Program-made: the position numbers and the translations under genes
Notes under the pieces: generated by a model
Told to the model about the DNA's origin: nothing
Databases searched by the model: none
The model's input: the letters and a program-made list of their open reading frames with translations, nothing else
In this document: piece after piece, positions 44,168-53,478 of the stretch
How the letters are laid out: every line of letters starts with the position of its first letter
How positions within the stretch are numbered: the first letter of the stretch is position 1
Source: Ruminiclostridium cellobioparum subsp. termitidis CT1112
GTDB taxonomy: Bacteria; Bacillota; Clostridia; Acetivibrionales; DSM-1351
Direction: 5' to 3'
Assembly: GCF_000350485.1 (NCBI RefSeq)
Contig: NZ_AORV01000046.1
Coordinates: 1 to 64,000, forward strand
DNA length: 64,000 bases

Positions 44168-45247
44168 TTAGTCATTTATATTGGCCAGGTATTTTTTGAC
44201 CAATATAGCCAGTTTGAAGATAACAGCATCATCAAAGCTGGTCAGCTCCAGCCCGGTCAGCCTCTTGATTTTTTCCAGTCTGTAAACAAGAGTATTTCTG
44301 TGGATATAGAGCTGCCTTGCGGTTTCGCTAACATTCAGATTGTTTTCAAAGAACTTCTGTATTGTCAGCATGGTTTCATTATCCAATGAATCGGCAGAAT
44401 TATCCTTGAACACTTCATCTAAAAACAACTGGCATAAGGATGTAGGAATATGATACACCAGACGTCCTATTCCAAGATTGTTATAGTCATAAATATTATT
44501 TTCCTCACTGAAAATATGACCGATAATCATGGACATCTGAGCTTCCTTGTACGACTTGGTAATATCCTTTAAATTGGCAATAATAGTACCGATTCCGACA
44601 GATGCCTTTACCATCAGCTCGGCATTCAGGGTATCAATGATTATCCTTGCTATTTTGAATACTTCCTTATAATCATCCTTGCTCTTGACTTCTTTTACAA
44701 GGACAACATTGTCATTGTCTATTACAACGACAAAATCCTTGCTCTTGTTTGGGAACAAACTTTCAATAACTTCATGAACATGTATATCACGCTCACTTGT
44801 GGCATTTACCAGGAAAACCACTCTCATGGCATTGTAATCGATGTGAAGCTCCTTGGATCTTACCAGAATATCACCCGGTAAAATATTTTCTACTATAATA
44901 TTCTTAATAAATGTATTTTTATCATATTTTTCATCATAATAACTTTTTAAATTAAGGATATTTAAAGTGAATAACTCAAGGTATTTGATATCCTGGGGCT
45001 CACTGGACTGAATAAAGGTTATGAACTCAACCTTGTTTTTAACGACAACCTTGTTGTAAATCCGGCCGTTAATAGTCTGCTGAAGGTTCTTTTCCTGTAG
45101 AAAGGCTGCTGCATTGGGATCCTGCTGTCCAATCATCTGAAAATTGGAATGTGATATTATAATACCACTATCGTCAGTTACCCCGACTTCTTTATTTATA
45201 ATTTCGCTATATTTGTCCGATAGCGTCTGAAATAGTTTAACAGACAT
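44168..45247 (-). CDS. PucR/CdaR-type transcriptional regulator
   Basis: 359 residues. N-terminal sensory part (SDKYSEIINKEVGVTDDSGIIISHS recalls the sugar-diacid or SPOCS-like fold), a middle GGDEF-like region, and the C-terminal PucR helix-turn-helix (FFENNLNVSETARQLYIHRNTLVYRLEKIKRLTG). Such proteins sense small carbon or nitrogen metabolites. Its location ahead of ftsEX is not explained by known regulation and may simply be conserved synteny. Confidence 0.85.
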   Translation of the reverse strand: MSVKLFQTLSDKYSEIINKEVGVTDDSGIIISHSNFQMIGQQDPNAAAFLQEKNLQQTINGRIYNKVVVKNKVEFITFIQSSEPQDIKYLELFTLNILNLKSYYDEKYDKNTFIKNIIVENILPGDILVRSKELHIDYNAMRVVFLVNATSERDIHVHEVIESLFPNKSKDFVVVIDNDNVVLVKEVKSKDDYKEVFKIARIIIDTLNAELMVKASVGIGTIIANLKDITKSYKEAQMSMIIGHIFSEENNIYDYNNLGIGRLVYHIPTSLCQLFLDEVFKDNSADSLDNETMLTIQKFFENNLNVSETARQLYIHRNTLVYRLEKIKRLTGLELTSFDDAVIFKLAILVKKYLANIND

Positions 45248-45353
45248 ACTTACCTCCTGCTTTCGAAATATGTGAATTTTCTTCCAATCAGTTCACAATA
45301 TATTAAAATTATACACTATAACACTTTTTTTTACTACAATGCATATTGTAAAT

Positions 45354-46589
45354 TTATTTTGAATAGTCCTTTGTCCTAAATACTGCCAGTCCCAATAGCA
45401 TTATAACCGGGAAAACGGCAGCAGCCAGCAGGCCTGATTTCAAGCCCAGCTGTTCGGGCTGCAGGCTGTATTCCGCTGCCAGCCTGAGGAGTTTTTCGGA
45501 TTTTTGTGAAAAATCCGATATCCATCCGGCAAGCCACGGTCCGAATGCACATCCCAAATCACCAAATATTGCAAGTATTCCAAACATAGCCGTTCCGCCC
45601 TTTGGATAGCGTCCGGCCGTCAGGCTGAAAACACCGGGCCACATCAGGCTGACAGCAAAACCGCATGCCGCACAGCTCAAAAGTGATATTACAGGCACCT
45701 GCACAAACGCCGTAATAAGATAGCAGGCTACACAAAGTGCGGCACTGGCTGCAAGCGACCTCTCCAGGTGAATCCTGTGTCCCCATATTCCATATATGGT
45801 CCTGCCTGTTCCCATCAGTACTGCAAACAGACAGGGGCCCAGCAAATCCCCCATCACCTTTGGAACCTGAAGGCCTTTTTCGGCAAAGAGCGATGCCCAT
45901 TGGGACATTGCCTGCTCGGAAGCTCCGGCACACAGCATGAGCAGCATTGCTGTAATAAACAAACGTGAATTGAGAAGTTTTCTCACAGGTATTTTTTCAT
46001 GTTCGGGCATTGCTTCCACCAGAGGAACTTTTATAAATCTTATCATATTATATAATGGTATAATTGCCCAGGCAACAGGAAGCATATACCAGGAACCATC
46101 ACCCATGCTTCTCAGCAGCAGAGTGGTTACCGCCACAACCCCGACCTGCCCCCAGGAATAGAAGGAGTGCAGCAGGCTCATGGCAGAGGCTTTGGCATCT
46201 CCGGGCAAAGAATCCACAATGGGGCTCACCAGTACCTCAATAAGACCTCCCCCAATGGCATATATAACAACTGAAACCATCAGCCCTGCGTACGCTGACG
46301 GAAATAAGCGGGGCAGTATGCCCAATGCTATAAGTCCGGCTGCGCTGAATGCATGTGCTGAAACGATTGAAATCCTGTAACCGATCCTGTCCACATATTT
46401 GACAGCCAGGGCATCCACAACCAGCTGTGTTCCAAAATTCAGCAATATCAATCTTCCTATCATTTCGAAGGAAATTTGGAAGCTGTTCTGAAATATTATA
46501 AAAAGCAGCGGAGCCAGATTATTAACGATAGCCTGTGTAATATAACCCAAATAGCAGGCATGAAGAGTACTTTTGTATGCAAGCTTCAT
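45354..46589 (-). CDS. Major facilitator superfamily permease
   Basis: 411 residues with 12 predicted helices. Pseudo-repeat Gly-rich helices (YAIGGGLIEVLVSPIVDSLPG; FYSWGQVGVVAVTTLLL; MGTGRTIYGIWG; FGPWLAGWISDFS). Reminiscent of fucose/glucose-type MFS permeases, but the substrate is not assignable. Monocistronic. Confidence 0.82.
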   Translation of the reverse strand: MKLAYKSTLHACYLGYITQAIVNNLAPLLFIIFQNSFQISFEMIGRLILLNFGTQLVVDALAVKYVDRIGYRISIVSAHAFSAAGLIALGILPRLFPSAYAGLMVSVVIYAIGGGLIEVLVSPIVDSLPGDAKASAMSLLHSFYSWGQVGVVAVTTLLLRSMGDGSWYMLPVAWAIIPLYNMIRFIKVPLVEAMPEHEKIPVRKLLNSRLFITAMLLMLCAGASEQAMSQWASLFAEKGLQVPKVMGDLLGPCLFAVLMGTGRTIYGIWGHRIHLERSLAASAALCVACYLITAFVQVPVISLLSCAACGFAVSLMWPGVFSLTAGRYPKGGTAMFGILAIFGDLGCAFGPWLAGWISDFSQKSEKLLRLAAEYSLQPEQLGLKSGLLAAAVFPVIMLLGLAVFRTKDYSK

Positions 46590-46654
46590 TTCAAACTCCT
46601 TTAATGATTATCTTTTGTAAACCTGCTATTTATCATTCTAATTCAGAATATAAA

Positions 46655-46680
46655 AAAAGGAAAGCCTAAGCTTTCCTTTT
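46655..46680. terminator. Terminator after the sugar ABC ATPase gene
   Basis: AAAAGGAAAGC-CTAA-GCTTTCCTTTT is a perfect 11-bp stem, with A/T-runs on both sides. Confidence 0.88.
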
Positions 46681-46694
46681 TTGCTTTATTATTA

Positions 46695-47813
46695 TCAGTT
46701 AATAATTGTGCGCTCGGTTTCCTTGTCAAACAGGTGAATCTTGTTTGCATCAAATGCAACCTTGATAACATCACCGGTCTTGGTCTTTGATCTGGCGTTA
46801 ACTCTTGCCGTGGTAGTTGCTGTAGCTCCTTCAATTATCATGTAAAGGAAGGTTTCAGCACCAAGCATTTCAACCAGGTCAACATGGGCTTCAACAATAC
46901 TGTCTGACATTGATTCCAGATACATGGCTTCGTCATGTATATTTTCAGGTCTGATACCAAGGATAACTTCCTTGCCGATGTAATCAGTTCCTTCAAGTTT
47001 CTTGGCTTTTCCTTCTGGAATTTTAATGTCGCTCTTACCGAATACGAGGTGCAAATCATTGCCGCGTTGTGTAAGAACAGCATTTACAAGGTTCATTTGC
47101 GGGCTGCCGATAAATGTAGCAACAAACTGGTTGCAAGGTCTGTCGTAAAGTGAAGTCGGTGAATCAACCTGCTGGATGTAACCGTCTTTCATAACAACAA
47201 TTCTTGTACCCATTGTCATAGCTTCTGTCTGGTCATGTGTTACATATATAAATGTTGTGTTAAGTCTGTTGTGAAGTCTTCCTATCTCAGTTCTCATCTG
47301 TACTCTGAGCTTTGCATCCAGGTTTGAAAGAGGTTCGTCCATTAAGAATACTTTAGGTTCACGTACTATAGCACGGCCCAATGCAACTCTCTGTCTCTGA
47401 CCACCTGACAAAGCCTTTGGCTTTCTATCAAGCAAATGCTCTATATCAAGTATTTTTGCTGCTTCATTAACACGTTTTTTGATTTCATCCTTTGGAGTTT
47501 TTCTGAGTTTCAAACCAAAAGCCATATTATCGAAAACTGTCATATGAGGATACAATGCGTAGTTCTGGAAAACCATTGCTATATCTCTATCCTTAGGAGC
47601 AACATCATTAACCAATTTATCTCCAATGTACAATTCACCTTCTGAAATTTCTTCCAAACCGGCGATCATCCTGAGTGTAGTGGTTTTACCACAACCTGAA
47701 GGTCCAACCAGAACGAGGAATTCATTGTGTTCGATATCAAGGTTAAAATCATTAACTGCAGTTACCCCACCTGCATATCTCTTGTAAATATTCTTTAGCT
47801 TTAAGCTAGCCAT
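46695..47813 (-). CDS. ugpC: Sugar ABC transporter ATP-binding protein (MsmX/UgpC type)
   Basis: 372 residues. Walker [28 protein letters not shown], Walker [18 protein letters not shown]-loop [10 protein letters not shown], and a C-terminal TOBE/regulatory part ([12 protein letters not shown]). This type of ATPase energises several carbohydrate importers. It stands alone without permease or binding-protein genes, as do shared MsmX-like ATPases in other Firmicutes, so it may serve the sugar transporters that the glycan modules of this window lack (inference). Confidence 0.93.
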   Translation of the reverse strand: MASLKLKNIYKRYAGGVTAVNDFNLDIEHNEFLVLVGPSGCGKTTTLRMIAGLEEISEGELYIGDKLVNDVAPKDRDIAMVFQNYALYPHMTVFDNMAFGLKLRKTPKDEIKKRVNEAAKILDIEHLLDRKPKALSGGQRQRVALGRAIVREPKVFLMDEPLSNLDAKLRVQMRTEIGRLHNRLNTTFIYVTHDQTEAMTMGTRIVVMKDGYIQQVDSPTSLYDRPCNQFVATFIGSPQMNLVNAVLTQRGNDLHLVFGKSDIKIPEGKAKKLEGTDYIGKEVILGIRPENIHDEAMYLESMSDSIVEAHVDLVEMLGAETFLYMIIEGATATTTARVNARSKTKTGDVIKVAFDANKIHLFDKETERTIIN

Positions 47814-48095
47814 TTTTATTACCTCCCCAAAACTCGCTATTTGTTTTCACGCAAATTTGTATTTATTACTTCTATACTAATATGATACACTGCAAGCCTG
47901 GTACAAACCATATTGCTTTTTAACAAAATTAAATTTTTGCTTTTAGTACTTTTGTATAATGCCGTTTTTTATGTGTACATGCGGCATTTATTATGCATTT
48001 TAACATATATTTATGCACATTTCATAATTTTTTAAGACTATTAATTACCAATATTATGATATTGTACTCATTAAGTGTGATTAAACTATAAATTA

Positions 48096-48124
48096 TTGAA
48101 TTTTTATGCATTACGTTGTATAAT
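48096..48124 (+). promoter_or_regulatory. argC promoter with overlapping ARG box
   Basis: TTGAAT (48096-48101), a 17-base spacer and TATAAT (48119-48124). TGAATTTTTATGCA (48097-48110) over the -35 matches the ArgR box TGAATWWWWATTCA with one mismatch. About 60 bases before argC. The layout is the same as at 50953-50981. Confidence 0.75.
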
Positions 48125-48184
48125 TATAAAATCGCAGTTATAAAATCACAGCAGTGAGATCTCTGTGTGGATTGGAGGATGACT

Positions 48185-49129
48185 ATGAAATTTAAAGTTT
48201 TTGTAGACGGAAGCGAAGGTACGACCGGACTTCAGATCAACGAAAGATTGGCTGCAAGAAATGATCTTTACATACTAAAAATAGATGCTGAAAAAAGAAA
48301 AGATATTAATGAAAGAAAAAAATGCCTTAACCAGGCTGATGTAGTTTTTCTCTGTCTGCCGGATGCGGCTGCAGCCGAAGCAGTATCACTGATTGACAAT
48401 CCCGCGACCAGGGTAATCGACGCCAGCACCGCCCACAGAACAAACAGCGATTGGGCGTACGGACTTCCTGAACTGAGCAGGCACCACCGTTCCAAAATCG
48501 AGAGTTCGGCAAGAGTATCGGTACCCGGCTGCTATGCCACCGGCTTTATCAGCCTCATATATCCGCTGGTTTCGGAAGGATTGGTGCAAAAAGACTATCC
48601 TGTGACTGCACATGCAATTTCAGGCTACAGCGGCGGCGGAAAAAAACTAATTGCCCAATTTGAAGCACCTGACGGAAATCCTTTTGAAAGTCCGCAGCTA
48701 TATGCACTTGACCTGACTCACAAGCATATACCTGAAATGACTGTTATCAGCGGTCTTAAATACGCTCCTTTGTTTTCTCCCATAGTTTGTCCCTACTATA
48801 AAGGTATGTCGGTTTGCGTACCTGTTTACCCCAGATTACTTCAGAAGCCATTGTCCAAAGAAGATATCCACGGATTTCTGACAGACTACTACAGCCGGGA
48901 GAAGTTTATAAAAGTGATGCCTTTAGGAACTGAAAAGGAATACATCAACAACTTCATCGGGGCAACGAGGGTCAACAATACAAATTACATTGAGATATAC
49001 GTTACGGGCAATACCGATCAAATCATGCTGGTATCGGTATTGGATAACCTGGGAAAAGGTTCCTCGGGAGCGGCAATTCAAAATATGAACATTATGCTGG
49101 GTTTAAGAGAAGATACCGGGCTTATATAA
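48185..49129 (+). CDS. argC: N-acetyl-gamma-glutamyl-phosphate reductase (short type)
   Basis: 314 residues from ATG 48185; GGAGG lies seven bases before it, while the frame could open earlier at 48167. Third step of arginine synthesis. Motifs: DGSEGTTGLQI (nucleotide binding), SVPGCYATGF with the catalytic Cys and YSGGGKKL. The short form belongs to the ArgC type 2 branch. First gene of the arginine region. Confidence 0.95.
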   Translation: MKFKVFVDGSEGTTGLQINERLAARNDLYILKIDAEKRKDINERKKCLNQADVVFLCLPDAAAAEAVSLIDNPATRVIDASTAHRTNSDWAYGLPELSRHHRSKIESSARVSVPGCYATGFISLIYPLVSEGLVQKDYPVTAHAISGYSGGGKKLIAQFEAPDGNPFESPQLYALDLTHKHIPEMTVISGLKYAPLFSPIVCPYYKGMSVCVPVYPRLLQKPLSKEDIHGFLTDYYSREKFIKVMPLGTEKEYINNFIGATRVNNTNYIEIYVTGNTDQIMLVSVLDNLGKGSSGAAIQNMNIMLGLREDTGLI

Positions 49130-49180
49130 ATATGCAGGCAAGTCTCTGTTTATAATTTCAATTTATCAGGGGGTTTTCTT

Positions 49181-50092
49181 ATGAATTATGATAATCTTAT
49201 AAAAAAGGCTGAAATACTCATTGAAGCATTACCTTACATACAGAAGTTATACGGGAAAACCGTAGTAATAAAATACGGCGGCAACGCCATGATCAACGAA
49301 GAATTAAAAAACTCCGTAATAGAAGATATCACACTTTTGAAATACATAGGCATGAATCCCGTATTGGTTCACGGCGGCGGTCCGGATATCAATAAAGCCC
49401 TTCAGAAGTTTGATGTCAAAAGTGAATTCGTCAATGGTCTCAGAGTCACGGACTCCCAAACCATCGAGGTTGCACAGATGGTACTTGTGGGCAAAACCAA
49501 TAAGGAAATAGTCTCACTGCTCAATAGTAAAGGTGCCAAAGCCATAGGCCTCTGCGGCATCGACGGCAAGCTCATTGAATGCGAGCAGTACAAAACCGAA
49601 ATTGACGGTGAATTAAAGGATATCGGTTTTGTCGGTTCCATAACAAAGATTAACTCTAAGGTTCTGGAGCTCATATCAAAAGATGAATACATACCTGTCG
49701 TTGCACCAATCGGCGTGGGACCTAACGGAGAAAGCTACAATATAAATGCCGATACCGTTGCAGGTGAAATAGCCGCAGCCCTGAAAGCCGAGAAACTCAT
49801 GCTTTTGACAGATGTTGAGGGTGTAAAACCTTCCAGGGACAGCGAAAACATTATTCCGGCCCTTACAATTGACGAAGTACATGACCTCATAGATAAAAAA
49901 ATCATTGCCGGCGGTATGATCCCAAAGGTTCTTGGCTGTGTCGACGCCCTGGAGAAAGGCGTGGGAAGAACCCACATTATTGACGGAAGAATCCCCCACT
50001 GCATATTGCTTGAAATTTTCACATACAAGGGCATCGGTACCATGATCATGAAGGATAAAAAGCTGTATCATGAAAATGAGGCCCTGTATTAG
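49181..50092 (+). CDS. argB: Acetylglutamate kinase
   Basis: 303 residues. [37 protein letters not shown] and LLTDVEGV are the family motifs; the N-terminal extension ([22 protein letters not shown]) is the helix found in arginine-inhibited hexameric enzymes, so feedback inhibition is likely. RBS AGGGGG. Second gene after argC; argJ is not between them. Confidence 0.97.
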   Translation: MNYDNLIKKAEILIEALPYIQKLYGKTVVIKYGGNAMINEELKNSVIEDITLLKYIGMNPVLVHGGGPDINKALQKFDVKSEFVNGLRVTDSQTIEVAQMVLVGKTNKEIVSLLNSKGAKAIGLCGIDGKLIECEQYKTEIDGELKDIGFVGSITKINSKVLELISKDEYIPVVAPIGVGPNGESYNINADTVAGEIAAALKAEKLMLLTDVEGVKPSRDSENIIPALTIDEVHDLIDKKIIAGGMIPKVLGCVDALEKGVGRTHIIDGRIPHCILLEIFTYKGIGTMIMKDKKLYHENEALY

Positions 50093-50293
50093 TCAGCTGA
50101 TATTGGGGAAATATTAGCATCTGGGATAAATAAAAACACCGTCCTGTATAACTCTGGGAAGAATGTACCATTTTTGGCTATGTTGTTGTGATATGGCATT
50201 TCTTAATATATAATGTACTAAGAAATGTTATATCGTTTTTATTGTAGCAAATATGGAAAAATATGGCTATATAGTTCTAGGAGGCAAAAATCT

Positions 50294-50926
50294 TTGAACA
50301 GTGCATGTATTTCAAAATTAATTATTCCCGGAGCCTTGATCAGTTTTCGAATATTCAATCAGACAGTCTGGTCTCTGAATATTGTATCCCAATGCAGCGG
50401 AGATACATTAAACATACCTCTTACAAACGACTTGATGAAAGCCTGCCTTTTTACCAATACAAATGTAGAAATAAAATATAAGAATGAATACTTCGAATAT
50501 AATATAAAAGGTGTAATTTCCAAAATAGAGCTGTCTGCTTCTCCCTACATAAATGTCAAAATCGATCATGTCGCCGCAAACCTGAACCACCGTGTATTTC
50601 CCCGCCTGGATGTCTGTCTGCCCGCTACACTTACCAACGGCAATGAGAGTTATTACTGCAGCACATCAAATCTCTCTCTCGGAGGAGTGGCATTTCTGAT
50701 GGACAGGGAAATTCCCGTGAATACCTGCTGTGAAATAAACATACTGCTTGAGGATAGTTCATCGGTATATGCAAAAGGCGAAATTCTGAGAATGTCCAGA
50801 GAGGATTCCCTGTATAAATATAGCATGATGTTCAATTTTATGGAGGAAGAAAACAGCAACCGCCTGTATTCCTATCTGCTGTCCCTTGAGGATTCCTACA
50901 GCAGCCTGAGAAATAAGTATCTTTAA
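50294..50926 (+). CDS. PilZ-domain protein (predicted c-di-GMP receptor)
   Basis: 210 residues from TTG 50294, with AGGAGG 9 bases upstream; the longer ATG 50225 frame has no such site. N-terminal YcgR-like beta region (about 1-95), then a PilZ domain with RVFPR (R100xxxR104) and NLSLGG (N126xSxxG131), the two c-di-GMP-binding motifs. Output is unknown; YcgR-type proteins often slow flagellar motors. It sits between argB and the argD promoter, probably by chance insertion into the arginine region rather than by functional link. Confidence 0.85.
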   Translation: MNSACISKLIIPGALISFRIFNQTVWSLNIVSQCSGDTLNIPLTNDLMKACLFTNTNVEIKYKNEYFEYNIKGVISKIELSASPYINVKIDHVAANLNHRVFPRLDVCLPATLTNGNESYYCSTSNLSLGGVAFLMDREIPVNTCCEINILLEDSSSVYAKGEILRMSREDSLYKYSMMFNFMEEENSNRLYSYLLSLEDSYSSLRNKYL

Positions 50927-50952
50927 ACAATAAAATAAATATTATTATAATA

Positions 50953-50981
50953 TTGCATTTTTATGCACAACAATGTATAAT
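50953..50981 (+). promoter_or_regulatory. argD promoter with overlapping ARG box
   Basis: TTGCAT (50953-50958), a 17-base spacer and TATAAT (50976-50981). TGCATTTTTATGCA (50954-50967) is a perfect palindrome that matches the ArgR box core. It repeats the layout of the argC promoter. Confidence 0.78.
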
Positions 50982-51003
50982 TATTAATTATACATTGTTT
51001 TTT
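50970..51003 (+). terminator. AT-rich hairpin with T-run, possible terminator after the PilZ gene
   Basis: ACAATGTATAATTA and TAATTATACATTGT form a 14-bp perfect stem around one T, followed by TTTTT. It overlaps the argD -10 region, so it could end the argC-argB-pilZ transcript just where argD transcription begins. Its low GC content makes termination uncertain. Confidence 0.5.
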
Positions 51004-51062
51004 ATTTCCTTTATTCACCTTACAGCGGATGGAGGAGTAAACAAATTTTATTATTATTTTGT

Positions 51063-51078
51063 GGCCGCTATTACGGCT
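51063..51078 (+). promoter_or_regulatory. Leader hairpin before the argD ribosome binding site (family copy 2)
   Basis: GGCCG-CTATTA-CGGCT after TATTTTGT, followed by CAGGGAGGTTAATATG. Matches the carB and cwlD leaders in hairpin, flanking T-run and ribosome binding site. Confidence 0.6.
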
Positions 51079-51091
51079 CAGGGAGGTTAAT

Positions 51092-52294
51092 ATGTTGGTC
51101 AAGGATATACAGGAATACGATAGTCAATATTTTATGAATACATTTGGAAAAAGAACTCCTGTTGCTTTTGAAAGAGGTCAGGGTATAAGCCTCTGGAGCA
51201 CCGACGGTGAAAAATATACGGATTTTTTCTCAGGAATAGCCGTCAATTCCATCGGGTATTCCCACCCCACTTTTGTTGCAATGGTATCGGAACAACTATC
51301 AAAGCTCATACATTGCTCAAACCTTTATTACATAGAATCACAGGCCATGCTGGCCAGGTCGCTGTGCGAAAATTCCTGTGCAGACAGGATATTCTTTGCA
51401 AACAGCGGGGCTGAAGCCAACGAAGGGGCAATCAAACTGGCCAGGATCTACTTTAAAAAACTTGGGATGCCTGAAAAATATGAGATCATCACTTTTGAGA
51501 AATCCTTTCACGGCAGGACAATAACCACTTTGAGTGCTACAGGACAGGATAAATATGCAAAACCCTTCGAACCCCTTACCCAGGGTTTCAGGAAAGTGCC
51601 CATGAATGATTTCAATGCTCTGAAGGCAGCTGTAAATGAAAATACATGTGCAGTCATGCTGGAGCCTGTTCAGGGTGAAAGCGGCGTATATCCCTGCGAC
51701 GCCCAATACCTTGCAAAGGTGAAAGAGCTTTGCAGGGAAAAAAACCTCCTGCTCATATTTGACGAGGTACAGACGGGTATGGGAAGAACGGGCAAACTGT
51801 TCGGATATCAAAAATATGATATTGAGCCCGACATATTCACATTGGCAAAAGCTCTCGGGGGAGGTATTCCAATCGGGGCGGTCTGTGCAAAGGAAAACGT
51901 AGCACAAGCCTTCGCGCCCGGTGATCATGGCTCAACCTTTGGAGGCAATCCACTGGCATGTACTGCCGGTCTTGCAGTTATGAAAATAATGAAGGAAGAA
52001 AAGCTCCCCGAAAATGCACAAAAGCTCGGGGAATACATAAAAGAAAAGCTTCAGGTTCTGTCGTCCGGCTCCTGTCCGGTCATTTCGGAAATCAGAGCCT
52101 CGGGTTTAATGATAGCAATTGAATTAAACCGGCCTGTAGCTCCGTCTGTAAAAAATAAAATGTTTGAGAAGAAATATCTTATAGCCAGCATAGGCGATAA
52201 AATACTTAGAATACTCCCGCCATTGATAATTACCGAGCAGGATGCGGATAATTTTATTTCTGTCCTGGAAGAGGCCATAAAGGAAGTAGCTTAG
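51092..52294 (+). CDS. argD: Acetylornithine aminotransferase
   Basis: 400 residues from ATG 51092 after GGGAGG; the longer frame from 51059 would translate the leader hairpin. PLP-dependent class III fold: FFANSGAEANEGAIKLAR, FHGRTITTLSATG, LIFDEVQTGMGRTG and the PLP lysine in FTLAKALGGG. Converts N-acetylglutamate semialdehyde to N-acetylornithine. First gene of the second arginine transcript. Confidence 0.97.
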   Translation: MLVKDIQEYDSQYFMNTFGKRTPVAFERGQGISLWSTDGEKYTDFFSGIAVNSIGYSHPTFVAMVSEQLSKLIHCSNLYYIESQAMLARSLCENSCADRIFFANSGAEANEGAIKLARIYFKKLGMPEKYEIITFEKSFHGRTITTLSATGQDKYAKPFEPLTQGFRKVPMNDFNALKAAVNENTCAVMLEPVQGESGVYPCDAQYLAKVKELCREKNLLLIFDEVQTGMGRTGKLFGYQKYDIEPDIFTLAKALGGGIPIGAVCAKENVAQAFAPGDHGSTFGGNPLACTAGLAVMKIMKEEKLPENAQKLGEYIKEKLQVLSSGSCPVISEIRASGLMIAIELNRPVAPSVKNKMFEKKYLIASIGDKILRILPPLIITEQDADNFISVLEEAIKEVA

Positions 52295-52340
52295 TACACA
52301 GCGCTATTTTGAACATCTTACCCAGTTTGGAGGCAAATAT

Positions 52341-53399
52341 ATGAAAGCAGTTTTGTTGTTGGAAGATGGTACTTATTTTTCGGGAGAAGGCTTTGGAAAA
52401 AGCGGTGAAACTGCCGGGGAAATAGTTTTCAATACAAGTATGACAGGATACCAGGAAATTGCTACGGATCCTTCCTATAACGGACAGATTGTAACCATGA
52501 CCTACCCGCTGATAGGAAACTACGGTTTCAACACGTCGGATAATGAATCCTACAAACCGCATGTACAGGGCTTCATAGTCAAGGAGCTCTGTTCCACGCC
52601 CAGCAACTGGAGATATACCATCGATCCCGAACAATATTTTGCAAAGCATAATATCGTCGGTATAAAAAGTATTGATACCAGAGCATTGACACAGCACATC
52701 AGAAAACATGGCAGCATGTTTGGAATAATCTCCACCGAATGCGGAAATCTTGATATCCTGAGCAAAAATCTTCAGGCTTACAAGGCAATACCAAGAAACC
52801 TTGTTATGGAGGTCACCTCCAAAACTCCACTCCATATACCCGGAAAGGGAAAAAGGGTTGCTCTCCTGGATTTCGGAGTAAAGAGCAATATCGTACGTTC
52901 ACTTGAGAAAAGAAACTGTGACATACATATACTTCCGGCCTTCAGTTCCTATGAGGAAATAATGGCCTGCAGCCCGGACGGAATACTGCTATCAAACGGC
53001 CCTGGGGACCCACGGGAGCTCACATCCGCCAAAAAGACCATTCAGAAACTCCTGGGAGTAAAGCCCATATTGGGAATATGTCTCGGACACCAGCTGCTGG
53101 GACTGTCCCTGGACTGCAGCGTAACAAAGCTGAAATTCGGACATCACGGCGGAAACCACCCTGTCAAGGACAACATCACAGGAAGATGCTACATCACGTC
53201 ACAAAACCACAACTATGCTATTGATAACAGCTCCAATGATGATATCGTTATCACTCATATCAATGTAAACGATAATACCATTGAGGGTTTCAGACATAAG
53301 CAGCTGCCCATTATCAGCGTGCAGTACCATCCCGAAGCGGCGCCCGGTCCTCAGGATTCAGCTTATATATTCGATGACTTTGTAAATATGATGGCATAA
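52341..53399 (+). CDS. carA: Carbamoyl-phosphate synthase small subunit
   Basis: 352 residues. N-terminal CarA domain (LLLEDGTYFSGEGFGKSGE; NTSMTGYQEIATDPSY) and class I glutaminase with Cys in GICLGHQLLGL and His/Glu in QYHPEAAPGP. Supplies ammonia to CarB. Linked to arginine genes, so this is probably the arginine-responsive synthase. Confidence 0.97.
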   Translation: MKAVLLLEDGTYFSGEGFGKSGETAGEIVFNTSMTGYQEIATDPSYNGQIVTMTYPLIGNYGFNTSDNESYKPHVQGFIVKELCSTPSNWRYTIDPEQYFAKHNIVGIKSIDTRALTQHIRKHGSMFGIISTECGNLDILSKNLQAYKAIPRNLVMEVTSKTPLHIPGKGKRVALLDFGVKSNIVRSLEKRNCDIHILPAFSSYEEIMACSPDGILLSNGPGDPRELTSAKKTIQKLLGVKPILGICLGHQLLGLSLDCSVTKLKFGHHGGNHPVKDNITGRCYITSQNHNYAIDNSSNDDIVITHINVNDNTIEGFRHKQLPIISVQYHPEAAPGPQDSAYIFDDFVNMMA

Positions 53400-53431
53400 T
53401 TTAATATGAAAATTTTTATCAATATTTTTTT

Positions 53432-53447
53432 GGCCGCTGTTGCGGCT
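53432..53447 (+). promoter_or_regulatory. Leader hairpin before carB (family copy 3)
   Basis: GGCCGC-TGTT-GCGGCT after TTTTTTT. About 16 extra bases separate it from ACGGCTCACGGAGG and ATG 53479. Related leaders precede argD and cwlD. Confidence 0.55.
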
Positions 53448-53478
53448 TAAAGTCATAACACGGCTCACGGAGGTCAAT

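Noticed and set aside
47959-47988. AATGCCG/CGGCATT dyad upstream of the sugar ABC ATPase gene
   Set aside because: Seven pairs, no tail; could be an operator, but nothing links it to a known regulator.
53408-53449. Leader peptide of 14 codons ([14 protein letters not shown]) before carB
   Set aside because: The frame exists, but it has no ribosome binding site and no arginine codons, and the argD leader has no equivalent peptide; the shared hairpin explains the similarity better.
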